Shown here in pieces: positions 12,260 through 24,500 of a stretch of 64,000 nucleotides of DNA. The notes beneath the pieces are model-generated. The model saw nothing but the letters and a program-made list of their open reading frames with translations. It ran no database searches and was not told where the DNA came from. The stretch comes from Hyperoodon ampullatus (taxonomy: Eukaryota > Chordata > Mammalia > Artiodactyla > Ziphiidae): the NCBI GenBank assembly GCA_949752795.1, contig OX457059.1:175038242-175102241 (forward strand), in the 5' to 3' direction. The position numbers were made by a program, and so were the translations under genes. Position 1 is the stretch's first letter. The number at the start of each line of letters is the position of its first letter.

Positions 12260-13162
12260 TTATGGGGAACTCCCTGCCCTTGAGGGGGTCCAGGTGAGCC
12301 TGAAGGCTTCCAGGTGGGACCTGAAAGTGCTGAAGGCACTGAGATAAGGACTCTGGCCGAAGACAAAGGCTCTAAGTGTGAGAGCCGGGAGTGAACCAGC
12401 CTGTCGGAAAGGGGAGGCCCGGGCCGGTCTGCTTTCTTTCCAAAAAAGGAAAGATCTGCTAGAGGTGGGTGAGCAGGGCGGCTTTTGGATCAGCAGAGGC
12501 ACGAGCTGTGAACTGGTTGATGGCTTTGCGGCTCCAGCTGTGTCTCGGGGGCTGTGTCTGAAAAAGCCATGAGCGGCAGGAGCAGCGGGGTCCCCACCCC
12601 TGCCTCGCCGGTGGCCCCTTGGCCACGGAGCGGGCGCGGCCACCTGTCCTGACAAGTCTGATGCTGGGGCGCAGCTGGCCGGCATCTGGGACCCCCCACC
12701 CCCACCCCACCCCGCGGCCAGCAGCTCACCGAGAGCCTGTATCACCCTTCGAGTTGCAGAGACACAGCCCAGCTCCAGCTCCCTTGGGACTGGAATCGGT
12801 GGCTCAAGGGTGGGGTAGCTCTGGGACGAGAGAGGGCGGAGCTGGGGTTCTTCCAGCTGCGTCTGTTCATCCGCCTCCTTTTCCCTCTGCCTCCAGCTCA
12901 GCCGTCCTCTCTCTTCTCTGACGGCCTCTCTCCTTCCATCCCGGGGCCCACACACCTTCCTGTGCAGCAGAGAACTGGCTGCTTCTGTATGGATTTCTGT
13001 TGTCTCACTAAGTAACCCAGAAAGGCCATAAGTAAGCAAAATGAAAACGTGACAGCCTTGCTTCACTGTAGAAAAACCCAGTAACCCAGGCTGGGCTCCC
13101 TTCCCTGCCATCAACTCACCAGGTTCTTGGGGACAAAGGTGATGGCTGGTGCACACAGCCAT
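12260..13162 (-). other. 300-codon open frame in a GC-rich block, probably not a gene
   Basis: The - strand is open for 300 codons, the longest open frame outside the polypurine tract. The predicted product is rich in Pro, Ser, Arg and Ala, has a Gly run (WGGGGGS) near its middle, and shows no signal peptide, membrane segment or domain I recognise. The block is GC-rich (about 12.38-12.95 kb), where stop codons are rare, and frames of 64-100 codons overlap on the opposite strand. I regard it as a compositional frame. A promoter or first exon of a noncoding transcript cannot be excluded. Confidence 0.25.
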
Positions 13163-13379
13163 GCTGTAGCCAAGAGGTGAGATTCTGAAAGGCAGGAGGG
13201 TAGCTTTGCCAGGCGGTGGGAAGGGATTTGGGGCAGAGAGTTATTATATCCCCGAGGCGTATCCCTGATGCAGGCGCTGAGGTCAGGCAGGGCTGGGTTT
13301 GCCTGTGCCTTTTCCGCGTCAGCTCAGCCATCTATGTGAAGGGGCTACTGCTTTTTAATAAATAGTTCAGTTGCCCTTG

Positions 13380-13560
13380 GATGGCAATTCATTGTCGTCA
13401 GTGATGTTGATAAAACCAGCTCACCTGGATGACGTGAGGTCAGGGCTAAAGTGCAGAAACCACCGCCTAAATCATTAATGCTCATCTGCTGTAAACAAGC
13501 TAGTACTTAAAAGAAAATTGGAATGTCATTTCTTTCAAGGAGATCTCTAAAGGGGCTGTT
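13380..13560. promoter_or_regulatory. Candidate enhancer-like segment, by motif density only
   Basis: Repeat-free stretch with several core transcription-factor motifs within about 120 bp: an E-box-like CACCTG near 13424, GACGTGAGGTCA near 13431 resembling a nuclear-receptor half-site, ATCATTAATG near 13471 (homeodomain-like), and GTAAACAA near 13491 (forkhead-like). Such motifs occur by chance, so this is an inference that needs conservation data. Confidence 0.22.
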
Positions 13561-14160
13561 GTGCTGTCAGCAATTGCAGAAGGAATGGGGAGCACAGAGG
13601 TGCACTTGGGACAATCATCCACAGGGTCAGTTGCCTGACAATCCAGGGATGGTGCCTCTGCTCAGTTAGGACACCAAGTAAGCGATCGGAGACGGGACGA
13701 CCCCTAAGATGGAGGAGCCCATGGACCAAGCTGATCGTTCAGCTCTCTGATGCCAAGCGTGACCTGAAGGGAAAGGTGCTGGTGGTTTTACTTTAAAACA
13801 AAACAGAACGGAACTGACCTGTGTCCAGAAAGGTGTCCATTGGGTCTACATTCCAGAAGACAGAGCTGCTGTGCATCCTCTAAAGCTGAGAATATAGACG
13901 CTGAGATACACAGGCCACGTGCCAGGACTCCCAAGAGCCTCAGCTGAAATTCCAAATAAGGTTTTACCCTGAAAACAGGTAAAGAGTACTTTTTTAAAGT
14001 GTGGTTATTACCTGCAGGGACCACATGTCTGAGCAGCGCTCCTGAGGAGTGGAAGTTAGTGGGGTCACGTGGGTGAGAGAGAGCCTTAGCTGGGATTAGA
14101 GTTGGCATCTGTCCCTCATTGAAGAAAAGTTTTTTGAGATCCTCTGTGCTTGGATGTGGG
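13561..14160. other. No gene or repeat recognised
   Basis: Sequence of ordinary composition between the enhancer-like segment and an L1 tail. No frame or repeat here is convincing. Confidence 0.4.
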
Positions 14161-14161
14161 T

Positions 14162-14441
14162 ATATGCAAAACAGAAACAGACCCACAGACACAGAAAACA
14201 AACCGGTGGTTACCAAAGGGGACAGGGGGGAAGGAGAAATTAGGGGTGTGGGATGAACAGATACAGACTATTACACATACAATAGAGAAGCACCGAGGAT
14301 TTACTGCATGGCACAGGGAAGTATACCCATTACCTTGTACTAACCTGTAATGCAATACAATCTGCAAAATACTGAATCACTGTGCTCTACACCTGACACT
14401 AACACAATATCGTAAGTCAACTATATTTCAAAAAAAAAACA
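14162..14441 (+). mobile_element. L1 3' end, 5'-truncated
   Basis: LINE-1 3' UTR in + orientation starting near 'caaaacagaaacagacccac', continuing with 'ggtggttaccaaaggggaca', 'accttgtactaacctgtaat' and 'cactgtgctctacacctgac', and ending 'caactatatttc' plus an A run. It is more diverged than the copy at 5037. Confidence 0.88.
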
Positions 14442-14549
14442 CAAAACAGTCCTAGCTCCGAAGAAGGACCTAAGGGGGGTGGGGGTGGGGGAGACAGACT
14501 TGCAGACAGGTAAGTGGAAAACAATATGATAGGCTTTAGAAGCAAGTCC

Positions 14550-14685
14550 GGGGACTTCCCTGGCCGCCTAGTGGCTAGGACTCCTCACCTTCACTGCCAA
14601 GGGCACAGGTTCAGTCCCTGGTCGGGGAACTAAGATCCCGCATGCCACGCAGTGCAGCCAAAAAAACTAACTAAATAAAGTTGAC
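14550..14685 (+). mobile_element. CHR-type SINE, short form
   Basis: tRNA-derived SINE in + orientation: head 'ggggacttccctggccgcct', B-box-like region 'ggttcagtccctggtcgggg', and 'catgccacgcagtgcagcc' before an A-rich tail. A GA run and another A-rich stretch follow to about 14735. The sequence GAAGCAAGTC just before the head has a partial match (GCAGCAAGTC) at about 14741, a possible but imperfect target duplication. Confidence 0.9.
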
Positions 14686-14689
14686 CAAC

Positions 14690-17600
14690 CTTTAAAAAAG
14701 AGAGAGAGAAACCTGTTTCTTCTTTAAAAAAAAGAAGCAGCAGCAGCAAGTCGGTAAAGGACTAGGGGTGGAGGGCAGCCCTCGGGGGTCCACTGTGGAG
14801 GAAGGGGGCCGTGAGCGGCTGCAGGGGAATGGAGTTTCCTGATGCACCTACGTGGTAGGGGGTATGGGGTGCCAGTGCAGGGAGGTGAGCCTGTTTATCA
14901 TGGAAGGAGCCAGTGCTGCTTAGGAACCAAAAGTGAACACGTAAAAGGAGGGAGGAGAGGTCTCGGGGTGGGAAGGATTCAAAGTAGAGACTTTTCATTC
15001 TCTGAGCAACCTGTACCCTCGTTGGCTTGTACATGCAGACTCACGTACCAAGAAGTAAGAAAATGAGATGAAATGCTGACCATGTGGGCAAAGATTAATC
15101 TAAGTGAAGGTTCGCATCTAAAAGTATTACAAACAGTAGCAAAAATATTTCAATACTAAAATTTTATAATTGGAGGAAACTGACATGATATTGGCTTATG
15201 AAATTAATGCATTCACGTTAAATCGGGCTAATGACAAGCACACAACACCATGGGGAAGATGTACCTTATGCGTCTTAACAGATTGCAAGAGTGCGCTGCA
15301 CATGTCCATCTGTAGAAACAGAAGAGTGTACTGCGTGTGTACAAGGAGCGTTCTGCCTGTGTGTCTACGTACCTGCATCCACTTCTACATACATAAACAG
15401 GAAAAGCTGCAAAGATAGGCAACCAATGAAACCAGCACGTGTGCTGGGGCAGGGAGGTTATAATTAAACACAACTGTATCTGTTGGTCTTCTATTTTGAA
15501 CAGTTTCTAGAATGGGTATGCCTTGTTTTAGAGTCACTAAAATAATAGATGCCATTCACTTTTCGAGTGCAGAGACAAAGGCGTTAACTCCAAGCAGCCA
15601 GAGGTCGGTGGCAGCTGCAGTTAAGAGGACAGGAGGAGCGGGGCCAGGGCAGTGGATTTCACGAGGCCTGTGCCCCTCACCAGCGCCTTCACCCCAGAGG
15701 GCAGAGGCCCCTGACGCCCACAGGCCTCTGCCACGCAGTGAACATGGCAGCCCTCTCTGTCTTACGTTCCTTGGTTTGGGGGATTTTTTTTTCCTTCAGT
15801 TTTTATCCTTCTCTCTGTTGCAGCCAACTACTAGCCAGCAAGTGCCCTGCGTGGGCATTTCTAGTTGCCAAGTGGCCCAGGTGTGCGCGTGCATGTGCCT
15901 GTGCGTTTTCCTTCCATCACAAACAACTCAAATCTGTCGCTTGGAATTGGATTCAATAACTTGGATTTAAGCAAAACTTTTTTTTCCTTGGGAGGGGAGG
16001 TAAACTCAAGAGTGCCTTTACAAATCAGAAGTTCTGGTAGATTGTTTCATAATTGCTTAAATTGAAGAAAGTTCCCTTAACATCTTCTGCCAAAAGAAGC
16101 AGGCCCCCAATTACCTGCCCATCCAGGTCACAGCTCGTGAGAGAGATGGCTCCCACGGAGCAAGGACCCTCACACAGCGGTCCTCTTCCTTCCTTGTGGA
16201 GACGCGTGTGTGAGTGCCCGCTCAGCGTGTCCTCGTGACCACTGCGTCTTTGCACATCTTCTGTAACACATCCCAAGAACATGCACACAGCACGTACCAT
16301 GGAAACGGGCTGGAGGGAACCAAGTGCCTTTGAAAATAACACAGGAGAGTCTGGGATTACACAGTGGAAAATGCCTGCTCTATGCTGTCAGCCACGCTGA
16401 CATCTGTCTGGAAATGATCGTCCCTCTGGAAAGCTTGGGTCGCGAGTCACGGCTTCTCTGGCCTCCCCTCCCCCCGGTCTCCCTGCCTGCACCTCCTTCT
16501 AAGCCCCCTCCAACCCCTCCCGAGACAGCCGCTCGTTGGCCGGGCTGATGGCAGCCATGAGTGAGGGACTGCCCGGGGTCCCCATGAGCGCCCAGCGTGT
16601 GCAACCTGGGGAGAGGGTTCTGCCCGGGCCATGGCCATGGCCATGGGACAGGGGCTGCCACAGGGCCACAGCCAAGCTGTCCGCTCATCCATGAAATCTC
16701 TGGGGCGGCTCTGTGCTGCCCTGAGAGCCGAGCTCTCGGCCTAAGTGCTCAGCAGTCATTCCTGCAGGCAGCACAGATGCGGCCCCCGGGGGACTCCCTG
16801 GCTCCCTCTCACCGGGCCCTGGGGCCACCCTGAGTCAGGAGCAGAGGTTACCCCATGGCCACAGGGGCTGGAGGAGAGGGGTGTGGGAGGAGCCCAGGTG
16901 CCAGGGAGAATACCGCTGGCCTCGGGGGAGACGAAGGAAGGAAGTTATCTGAGGTTGTGTCAAAGAAACGATGACAAGGGAACATGACCCTGAAAACAAA
17001 CTGCCGTGTCCATGTCTATCCGAGCCAGGGTCGGGCAGGGGCAGGGCCCACGCTCTCCTTCTACTCCCAGGCCTGCTCAGTCCTCCCCTGGGTCAGTGTC
17101 ACCCCAGGACCCCTCTCCCCTTCTCCGCTAACCTCTGGAGATGCAGTTCAGAGCCTGAGATGGACAGACAGAGCGGCCGGTGTCCCATAGCCACTGGGTA
17201 AGCAACCGCCCAGTGATTCAATAAGTAAGTGTGGTCCAGTTATATAGACAGACTCACCCTTGGAGCTCTCCCTGTCTTCATTCCAAGTTTGGTCATTAGT
17301 TTCCATGGAAGTCCTGACCTTCAGTCCCCACGAGCCCAGAAAACCTTCCCCAGACCTGCTTCCCATGGCACCTGCCACCAAATAAAACCCAGATTTCTGT
17401 TTGTCTTACTGTTTCATCCCTCCATCTGCCTTCTACATGGAGGTGCCTGGACACAGATGTTAGAGTCCTGGAGCAGCCACACTCTGTCTCGAGGTCAGCA
17501 CCCCCAGAAACAGCAGCGTCACTTCCTTGGAGAAAGATGGTCTTCAGTCAAAACCCAGTGATGGAGCTGAGAGGATAGAGTCCAGGCAGACGCGCAATAG

Positions 17601-18000
17601 ACGAGTACAGTGTTTGATGTGTTTCAGACCCTACCCTTTATTTCACAGGGATTTCTAGCAACATTCAGAAAGCAAAACGTATTCATGCGGAATTATGTGT
17701 TGATGTTTTGTAACCATTTCTGTAGATGAATTCAGCTCTCCTTCCCGAATGCTGGCGCCTGTGGGTCCCTCTCGTTTGCCCCCAGGTCTGTGGATTTGGA
17801 CAGTGTGCTGCCACGATTCATCTGGAAAGGTTTCCTTTGATGTTTTCAAAAGCTCAGAAGAATTTCACGTCTCTTGACCGCCTCTCAAGACGCATTTGGA
17901 GTAAGAGCTAGCTCTCAGTTGATTGGCATGAAAATGCCTGCTACCAGCTGTCCGGTGCTCATTCCGTGAGGAAAACATGCTTCGAAGATGGTACCTTTGC
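14690..18000. other. No gene recognised
   Basis: About 3.3 kb of mostly unassigned sequence. It is GC-rich near 16.4-17.2 kb, with short frames on both strands whose products I do not recognise. A short (CCATGG-like) run, 'ccatggccatggccatggg', lies near 16629. Nothing here passes as an exon by eye. Confidence 0.4.
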
Positions 18001-18004
18001 ATTT

Positions 18005-18130
18005 TAGGTCTCCAGGATGAGGACCAAGAGCATGAACACCCCCATTACACAGGTAGGAAAAGAGAGGCAAAAAGTGTGTAAGTAAATAGGTCCAGGTCAG
18101 TAACCAGCAGAATTGGAATCTCAATTTAAA
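18005..18130 (+). mobile_element. MIR element fragment
   Basis: Old tRNA-derived MIR SINE core. The order 'cccattacacaggtaggaaa', 'agagaggcaaaaagtgtg', 'aagtaaataggtccaggtca' and 'cagaattggaatctcaattt' follows the MIR consensus pattern (cattttacagatgagg..., gaggttaagtaa..., aggtcacacagc...). It is highly diverged, as expected for an ancient family. Confidence 0.65.
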
Positions 18131-18389
18131 TTTGTCATGTAGTGTAGCTCTTGTATTGGGGCCTCTCCTCTGAACAGTGGCCTCCTGACGTCCGTGAAGG
18201 CGTGTGGGTGCACAGAGTTGGGGCAGTTGGCCCTGGCTGGCAGAGCGGACACGGTCGTGTCGGGCACACAAGCAGCAGTCTGTTCTGTTCACAAATTATC
18301 CACCGTGAGGACTGCCCCAAACTGGACTCTGAGATGTTGCTTCATTAATAGACACATTTGAGGGAATCTGAAAAACAACAGACTGACTC

Positions 18390-18762
18390 AATGAGATTAT
18401 ATTTACATAACCTAAAATTATTTTTATTTTTTTATTTTTTTTTGTACAGTCAAAAGGATACATGTACAAAGTAAAAATTCCGGGAACTAAGATAAACAAA
18501 AATAAAATAAAAATCCCCCACAATCTTATTAGAAGCAAGAACATCATGGTTTACATCTAAGTATGTTTTTCCAGTCATTTTTTTCTGTGAATAAAATTAT
18601 ATATTTTGTTTTCAAAAATGAGATCACACGGTACATACCGTTTACAATTTGATTTTTTAAAATTTCCTGCAGCATGAGCGTTTCCTGTCACCAAGGCATT
18701 TCTTGCAGAGCATTATTTGTAATGAATGAATACATCAGAGGTGAAAGTCCCACATCCCTGTA
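18390..18762. mobile_element. Ancient LINE-like repeat, left part
   Basis: AT-rich sequence resembling an old mammalian LINE 3' region read antisense: 'catctaagtatgtttttcca' near 18555, 'ttgttttcaaaaatgagatc' near 18607 and 'acatacc' followed by 'gtttacaatttgattttt'. The same pattern appears to resume at 19197 beyond an LTR. The family is not certain. Confidence 0.45.
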
Positions 18763-19196
18763 TTGGTGTCCTAGGGCTGCCATAATAAAGCACCACTCAC
18801 TGGGCAGCTTAAGACAACAGTAATTTATTCTCACAGCTTTGGAGGCCAGAATCTGAAATCAAGGTGTCGGCAGAGCTATGCTCATTCTGAGACTCTGTGT
18901 GGAATCCGTCCTGCCTCTTCCTAGAGTCTGGCAGCGCCGGAAATCCTGGGCTTGTAGGGGCATCACTCCAGTCTCTGCCTCTGCAGTCACGTGGCTTCTC
19001 CCCGTGTGTCTCTGTGTCTCTTCCTCTCCCTATTCTCACCAGTTACATCAGAGTAAAGGCCCACTCTTCTCCAGTACGACCTCATCTTAACTAATTACAG
19101 CTGCAAGACCAATTTCCAGGTACGGTCACAGTCACAGGTGCTGGGGTTAGAACTGCAATGTGTCTTTTTTGAGAGACACAGTTCAGCCCAGAACCA
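18763..19196 (-). mobile_element. MLT1-type (MaLR) solo LTR
   Basis: Mammalian MaLR LTR in antisense orientation. Reading +, it starts 'attggtgtcctagggctgcc', passes 'cagcttaagacaacagtaat' and 'ggaggccagaatctgaaatc' and the middle 'cacgtggcttctccccgtgt', then 'gacctcatcttaactaatta', and ends near 'gagacacagttcagcccag'. Sense features on the - strand include the usual 'ttaagat' block and the end 'ggcagccctagg'. No internal retroviral region is present. Confidence 0.85.
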
Positions 19197-19330
19197 TTTC
19201 TTGTCTCACGTTGAAACTGCTCCTGATGTTTTTCTTTGCTCAGTGTTTCAGTGGCTAATCATCTGTGCACACATATGACCGTTTCCTGGGGGTTAATTAT
19301 CAGGGGAGGGTTGTTCCTGTAGGTGCCACA
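19197..19330. mobile_element. Ancient LINE-like repeat, right part
   Basis: Appears to continue the repeat at 18390-18762: 'gtggctaatcatctgtgcac' and 'gtttcctgggggttaattat' fit the expected next part of the same old LINE-like pattern. If so, the MLT1 LTR inserted into this older element. Divergence is high and the ends are guesses. Confidence 0.4.
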
Positions 19331-20487
19331 TCTTTGGTCCTTCCAGACGGTCAGGAAGGAACACGGCCGTGTGTATTGTTCCCAGGCTCTGTCTCAAGAC
19401 GAGCTTGCCAGGAACCACAGGCAGAAGCTTGACGCTGAGGTTGGGCCGAGGCCAGAGCCTGATGAGCACAGCACGAACTTCACATGCTCCTCGATGAGCG
19501 AGAGAGGAAACCCAGGCACTGCCCAGGGCTGCTCAGTCTCATCCATGTTCCTGAGCTGAGATGCATCAGGAGACTCTCTCCCCCGAGCGAGTCCCTGTGG
19601 TCTGGTGGCCAGTTAGTTCCTGGACCCGCCCATGTTCTTGGCGTTGGCTGAGGGCTCACAGGCCCAGCTCGAGGTGGTGGGTGTCCTCTGCTGTCCAGCT
19701 CAGCACCCCACACCCTTGGGGCTCCCCAGTTTCCCCATGGGGGCAGGAAGGCATTACTTAGAATGCTTGCAAAGTCATGAACCAGATAAGCTGTATCTTG
19801 CACAGTGCTTGCAATCTGGCAGCTGAGGCATCGGAACTGGAAGATGGAGACCAGGTCACCTCTGTTGAAACATCCACCTGCCGACAGCAAGGGTGACCTC
19901 CTCTGGGAGTGCACCCAGGCCCAGGATGGATGCTGTCTACTCTCTGAATGACCCCAGCTAGTGATCAGAGACCACTGTCCTGAAAGCAGTCAAAATTAGG
20001 CTTCCCTGGAGGTGTCTTGATAAAGACGGTGTGGAATGGGCATCCCTGTTCCCAGGGTGATCGGGGTCATGCCAGCACGGACAGGCCAGACAGCCAGCCT
20101 GAGGGGTCCACCGGGGGCCGGACAGGCACGGGGTCTCCGCTCCCACACCCAGCAGTGCTGGTGCACTTGCTGCGGCCCCTTTCACTTCCCGAGGTGGAAG
20201 TCTCGGGCTGTCCTTGACCTCCAGCCAAGCTCTCCCCCCGTTTGGAGCACCGAGGGCCATTAAGTCTCTGCTCTGGGACAGAAACACAGACGATGATCCA
20301 GCAAAATTTTTAAACAAAGAAGCTTTAAGAAGGAGATTTTGCAGATATTACATTTTCTTCTTTGGGGGAAGTCCATGATCCAGACGAGAGGCACACACGT
20401 CAGTGCAGCTGCCCAAGAGCAGGAGGATGGCACCATCTGTCCATCCTTTCCGTCTCCCTGGAGAAGGGAGAGATGTCATTGCTGATT
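19331..20487. other. No gene recognised
   Basis: Ordinary to GC-rich sequence. A 144-codon frame on the - strand (19480-19914) and 119 codons on the - strand (19958-20317) overlap + strand frames of 60-75 codons, with no recognisable product. Confidence 0.4.
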
Positions 20488-20905
20488 GTTAGGGGCTGAA
20501 CTGTGTCCCCAGAAGGTGGTGCAGTCCCACCCCCACTACCTGTGAATGGGACTTTTTTGGAAATAGGGTCTTAGCAGATGAAGAAGTTAAGGTGAGGTCA
20601 TGTGGGTGGGCTCTGATCCAACAGGACCTTAAAGGGTCACATTTGGACACACAGACAGACATGCACAAAGGACAGGTGTATAAAGACTCATAGAGAATGT
20701 CGTCTACAAGCCAAGGAATGGCTGAGGCACCAGAAGCTGGGAGAGAAGCCGGACACACTCTCCCTCACAGCCTCGGAAAGAACCAACCCTCTGACACCTT
20801 GATCTCATTTCCGGCCTCCAGAACTCGGAGACCATACCTCTCTGTTGTTGAAGATGCCCAGTTTGTGGTATTTTGTCATGGTGGCCCCAGGGCACTAATG
20901 CATTG
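20488..20905 (+). mobile_element. MLT1-type (MaLR) solo LTR
   Basis: MaLR LTR in sense orientation: 'ggggctgaactgtgtcccc' near the start, 'ttttggaaatagggtcttag', 'gttaaggtgaggtcatgtgg', 'caagccaaggaatggctgag', 'gacaccttgatctcatttcc' and 'cagtttgtggtattttgtca' near the end. It lies on the opposite strand to the MLT1 copy at 18763 and is equally decayed. No internal region follows. Confidence 0.88.
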
Positions 20906-21220
20906 GTGACATCAGAGACCAGCACTAGTGAAAGATCTCCCAGGACCATCACATCATTTCTTGTATCATGGGGATTACGAATCTGTCTCTTTTCACTTCC
21001 TGGACCACTGGCTTGTTATGAACAAAGGCTTCCTTTAAATTTCACCAAACATCTAGCACAGACAAAAACACATGGAACTTCGGGCAACGAGCTGTGTAGG
21101 TGCCCTGAGCTCCACACCCACACTGTCCCCTGACCCCCAGCAAGGCTCACCCCAGCCACACGCCGTCCTGACAGCTCCAAGAGAGCCCCTGCCTCCTGCC
21201 TCTCCCTAGCGGGGATTCAA
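20906..21220. other. No gene or repeat recognised
   Basis: Short interval of ordinary composition between an LTR and a SINE. Confidence 0.4.
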
Positions 21221-21233
21221 AAGTCCTTTGCTG

Positions 21234-21352
21234 GGACTTCCCTGGCAGTCCGGTGATTAAGACTCCACATTCCCAGTGCAGGGGGCGCAGGTTCAGTCCC
21301 TGGTCAGGGAACTAAGGTCTCACATGCCACACGGCATGGCCAAAAAAAAAAA
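21234..21352 (+). mobile_element. CHR-type SINE, short form
   Basis: tRNA-derived SINE: head 'gggacttccctggcagtccg', 'gggggcgcaggttcagtccc', 'aactaaggtctcacatgcc', then an A tail. The 13-bp flank AAGTCCTTTGCTG at 21221-21233 is matched by AAGACCTTTGCTG at 21353-21365, a target duplication with one mismatch. Confidence 0.94.
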
Positions 21353-21510
21353 AAGACCTTTGCTGCATGGAATCAACACATTAATTTTTCATCTAAAAGC
21401 AGCCTATGTGGAGATGGCAAACGACTGTACTTACCTGGTCTTGCTCACAAGCAGTGCGGGCTGATAACCAGTGCTGCAGTGGTGGTCTTTCCTCTCCCCA
21501 CCTCCGCCCC

Positions 21511-21598
21511 GAGGCAGCTCGGCTCACCTGTTCAAGTAGGGCACCCTTCCCCCCAAGGCAGCTCAGCTCACCTGTATAGGTGGGGTGCCCCCTCAGCT
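21511..21598. repeat. Two-copy tandem repeat, period about 44 bp
   Basis: The unit starting 'gaggcagctcggctcacctg' at 21511 is repeated as 'aaggcagctcagctcacctg' at 21555, followed in both copies by a diverged AGTAGGGCACCC / GGTGGGGTGCCC block. Confidence 0.7.
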
Positions 21599-21599
21599 G

Positions 21600-24500
21600 G
21601 CTGCCCATCTCACTTCTAACAAAACGTAGACACAGAGTAGTGGGGCTTCTCCTATCTGTAAGGTTTCAGACAGATAAGAGATGACCCTTTCTCAGATCTA
21701 ATATGTTTTCTGTACCAGCTATGAATTGCTCCATTTGATTATCAAATATGTGTGGAGACTTGTATCAATAAATGGTCTACAAGGTGATAAACTACATTGG
21801 GTGCAATGTTATAAAATCCAGAGATGCTAAAGCAGACCCCACAGAGCAGCAGCAGTGGGGCCTGTGGAGTCCGCCAGCTGGATCGTCGGAGTGCGTGATG
21901 ACAGTTCACACACAGCAGCTGGGGGGTGTGGGCCCCAGCCTCGTGGAGGAGGTTCAGTTTCCCCCCACTGAAGAAACTTCCATGTGGCCTGGTTACTGGT
22001 TTCATAGTAAAGCCTGTAACTTATGTATTTTATGGTAGTAGAGAAAAATTCACAAGGAAGATTTTCTTATATGAAACCTCCAATGTCCAAGCAATTCTGA
22101 TTATTTTGCCCCACTTAGACAGATAGAGTTTTACATCAGGGACCCTGCCTCCATTGTCCCCCATGAAGATTGTTGGTTCTGGGAGCATGAAGATGTCTGC
22201 ATCCCCAGCACTGGGCAGGATCCTGTTCAGAGCAAACACTTGCTAAAGGCCCCCCGATGTGGACAAGGCTGCCTGTCTAACCCCCGCAATTCCCCACCCC
22301 GACACTGCACCAGTCCCCTTGCCTAGCATCCGAGTCACCAGAGCCAGTGTTGGGGAACTTGTCTCAGGGACATCGAATGCCCTGGAGCAGAAGGTCATTA
22401 AATAGTACCAGGATGGCCCCAAGGAATTAAAACACCATCCTCCATTGCAATTTTCACATTAGAAGTATAACTTACCCCTAGTTTTCTTGAAATGCTGTAT
22501 GCACAGAAGAAGGGATATAAGTAAAGCATCAACAAAAGAGGGGAACCTTCCACATATTAATTTATTCATAGAGTCCTACCCCATAGAGCTGGAAGAGATT
22601 TTCAAAGGAGATTTATAAATGACAGAATATTTACACAATGGAAAGTTACTGGCTTTCGTCTTCTCCTACCACAGCTTGAGCCACAAACCACACTCCAGAT
22701 GAGTCTTGTTGCATCCTTCTGGCTGGAGCAAGGAGGTGCACTGGAGGCCAAGCCATCACACCACATGGAGGGCGCCGTTACCTGAGATGGCTTTCCAGGG
22801 AGCGAGGAACAGCCGTTCAGCCACAGAAAGGGCCCCTGGCAAGTGCCTCCTTCTTGAACCCCTTGAACTTGCCGAACCCCTGGGTGCATCCAATGTAGGG
22901 TGAGCGGTTTCCTTCTGCTGTGCCCTGTGGCTGGTGGAGGTCCCACAGAGGCAGAGTACAGTGACACAGATGTAAAACCACATCTTCTCCCAAATAATAA
23001 AACGTCCTGCACCAATGAGCTCTCTCAAGCTATCCCTGAGCCCCATAAGCCTTGGGTTTTCATTTGCCTTGATGCTTGGAAGGTGGTCAGGTCACAGGGA
23101 GGCCCCCAGGAACACAGACGCTGCCCCACCAGGCACAAAGCCATGAGCAGTGCCGGCAGCAGAGGCGAGCCCTGAGGACCGAAGGGACCAGAGTGCTTGA
23201 AGCAGACTCAGCCCTGGGGGTCTCCAGTCCACTGTCTGCCCCAACGCCCAACCCCAAGAAAAGAAATCAGGAAGACACAGCGGTGGCCTATTTGGCAAGT
23301 GCTCGGCTGACTGTGGAAGAAGATAATTTGCTACATAAGTAATGAAGTAGGTGTGTGTTTGCGTCGAATTTGTCCCTGGGATGGTGGGTAGAGCAGTTGT
23401 GTGACTCCCGGTCACCGCGGGCTGCCACTTCCCAGGGACACCAGGACGGGTGTGTCTACGGTTCTCACAACACTCACCCTCAATGGAGTTTCTTCACGGG
23501 GTCTCCCTAATTCCATCCACCTCTGGCTGACAGTCGAAGAGCATGCAAGGTGTGAAAACATCCTTTTAAACAACAGCAGAATCCAAAGGGTTCAGCCCGT
23601 ATTCTGTCCCCCTGACATCCTGCAATTAGTATTTTTGTGTGATTTTTTTCACTAGGGTCTTAAAGGTTCAAAATCATCCATGCAGAGAAGATTCCCTCTT
23701 TCTCCTTCTCCTTCCTGAAAGCCGCTCCACTCACAGGTCCAGACAAGCTGAGTCAGAGTTCAAGAGTGTGAAGAGTGTGGCTTGAGTTGCGAAATGTGTG
23801 CGTTGATCCCCGTCCAGGAGATGCCAGGAGAGGTACGGGGTGAATCCCCAGCGGGTCCACTCTGCCCACATGGGTCACGTTCGTCCCACCAGTGGTGGCA
23901 TCTGAGAAGGACCCAGGAGACAGGACAGATCCCAGGGCATTCATGGTGACGCAGAGTCAGCGGGCAGCCTCCTGTCCACACTAGGGAGGTGACTTCACAC
24001 CAAACATCCTCACTCGACAGCCCAGCCAGGAGGGCACTTGACCTTCATCACAATCCAGCAGAAACAGCTGTCTGGAAGCAGAGGGATGGAGTGGGGCCCA
24101 AGCCCTCCAGTCCGGCCCTGAGATGTCCCAGAGTGCAGGCTCCTGGACGGCTGTTCCCGCTGGAAGCTGTTGCTGGATGGCTGGATGCAGCTGGAAAAAC
24201 ACCAACATTGCCCCACATCCAATTTTAGACATCGTCCTTCTCCACCCCACTGGGTTCCTGCCACCTCCTCTGAGCAGCCTGTTGCTCCATCCAAGGGAGG
24301 AGAGTTTGGGGGGGTCAGGGGGTGATGGTTGCTGCCCACCAGGTACAACGTTGCAGTGAAGCAGGATGAGTAAGTTCTGGAGATTCACCTTAGGACCTGG
24401 GTCTGCAACTAACCATGCTGGGTGTGCATTTACATTTTGTCAAGAGGGCAGATCTCAGTTAAGTGTTCTTATCACAATTATAGGTATATTAAAGTTGCAA

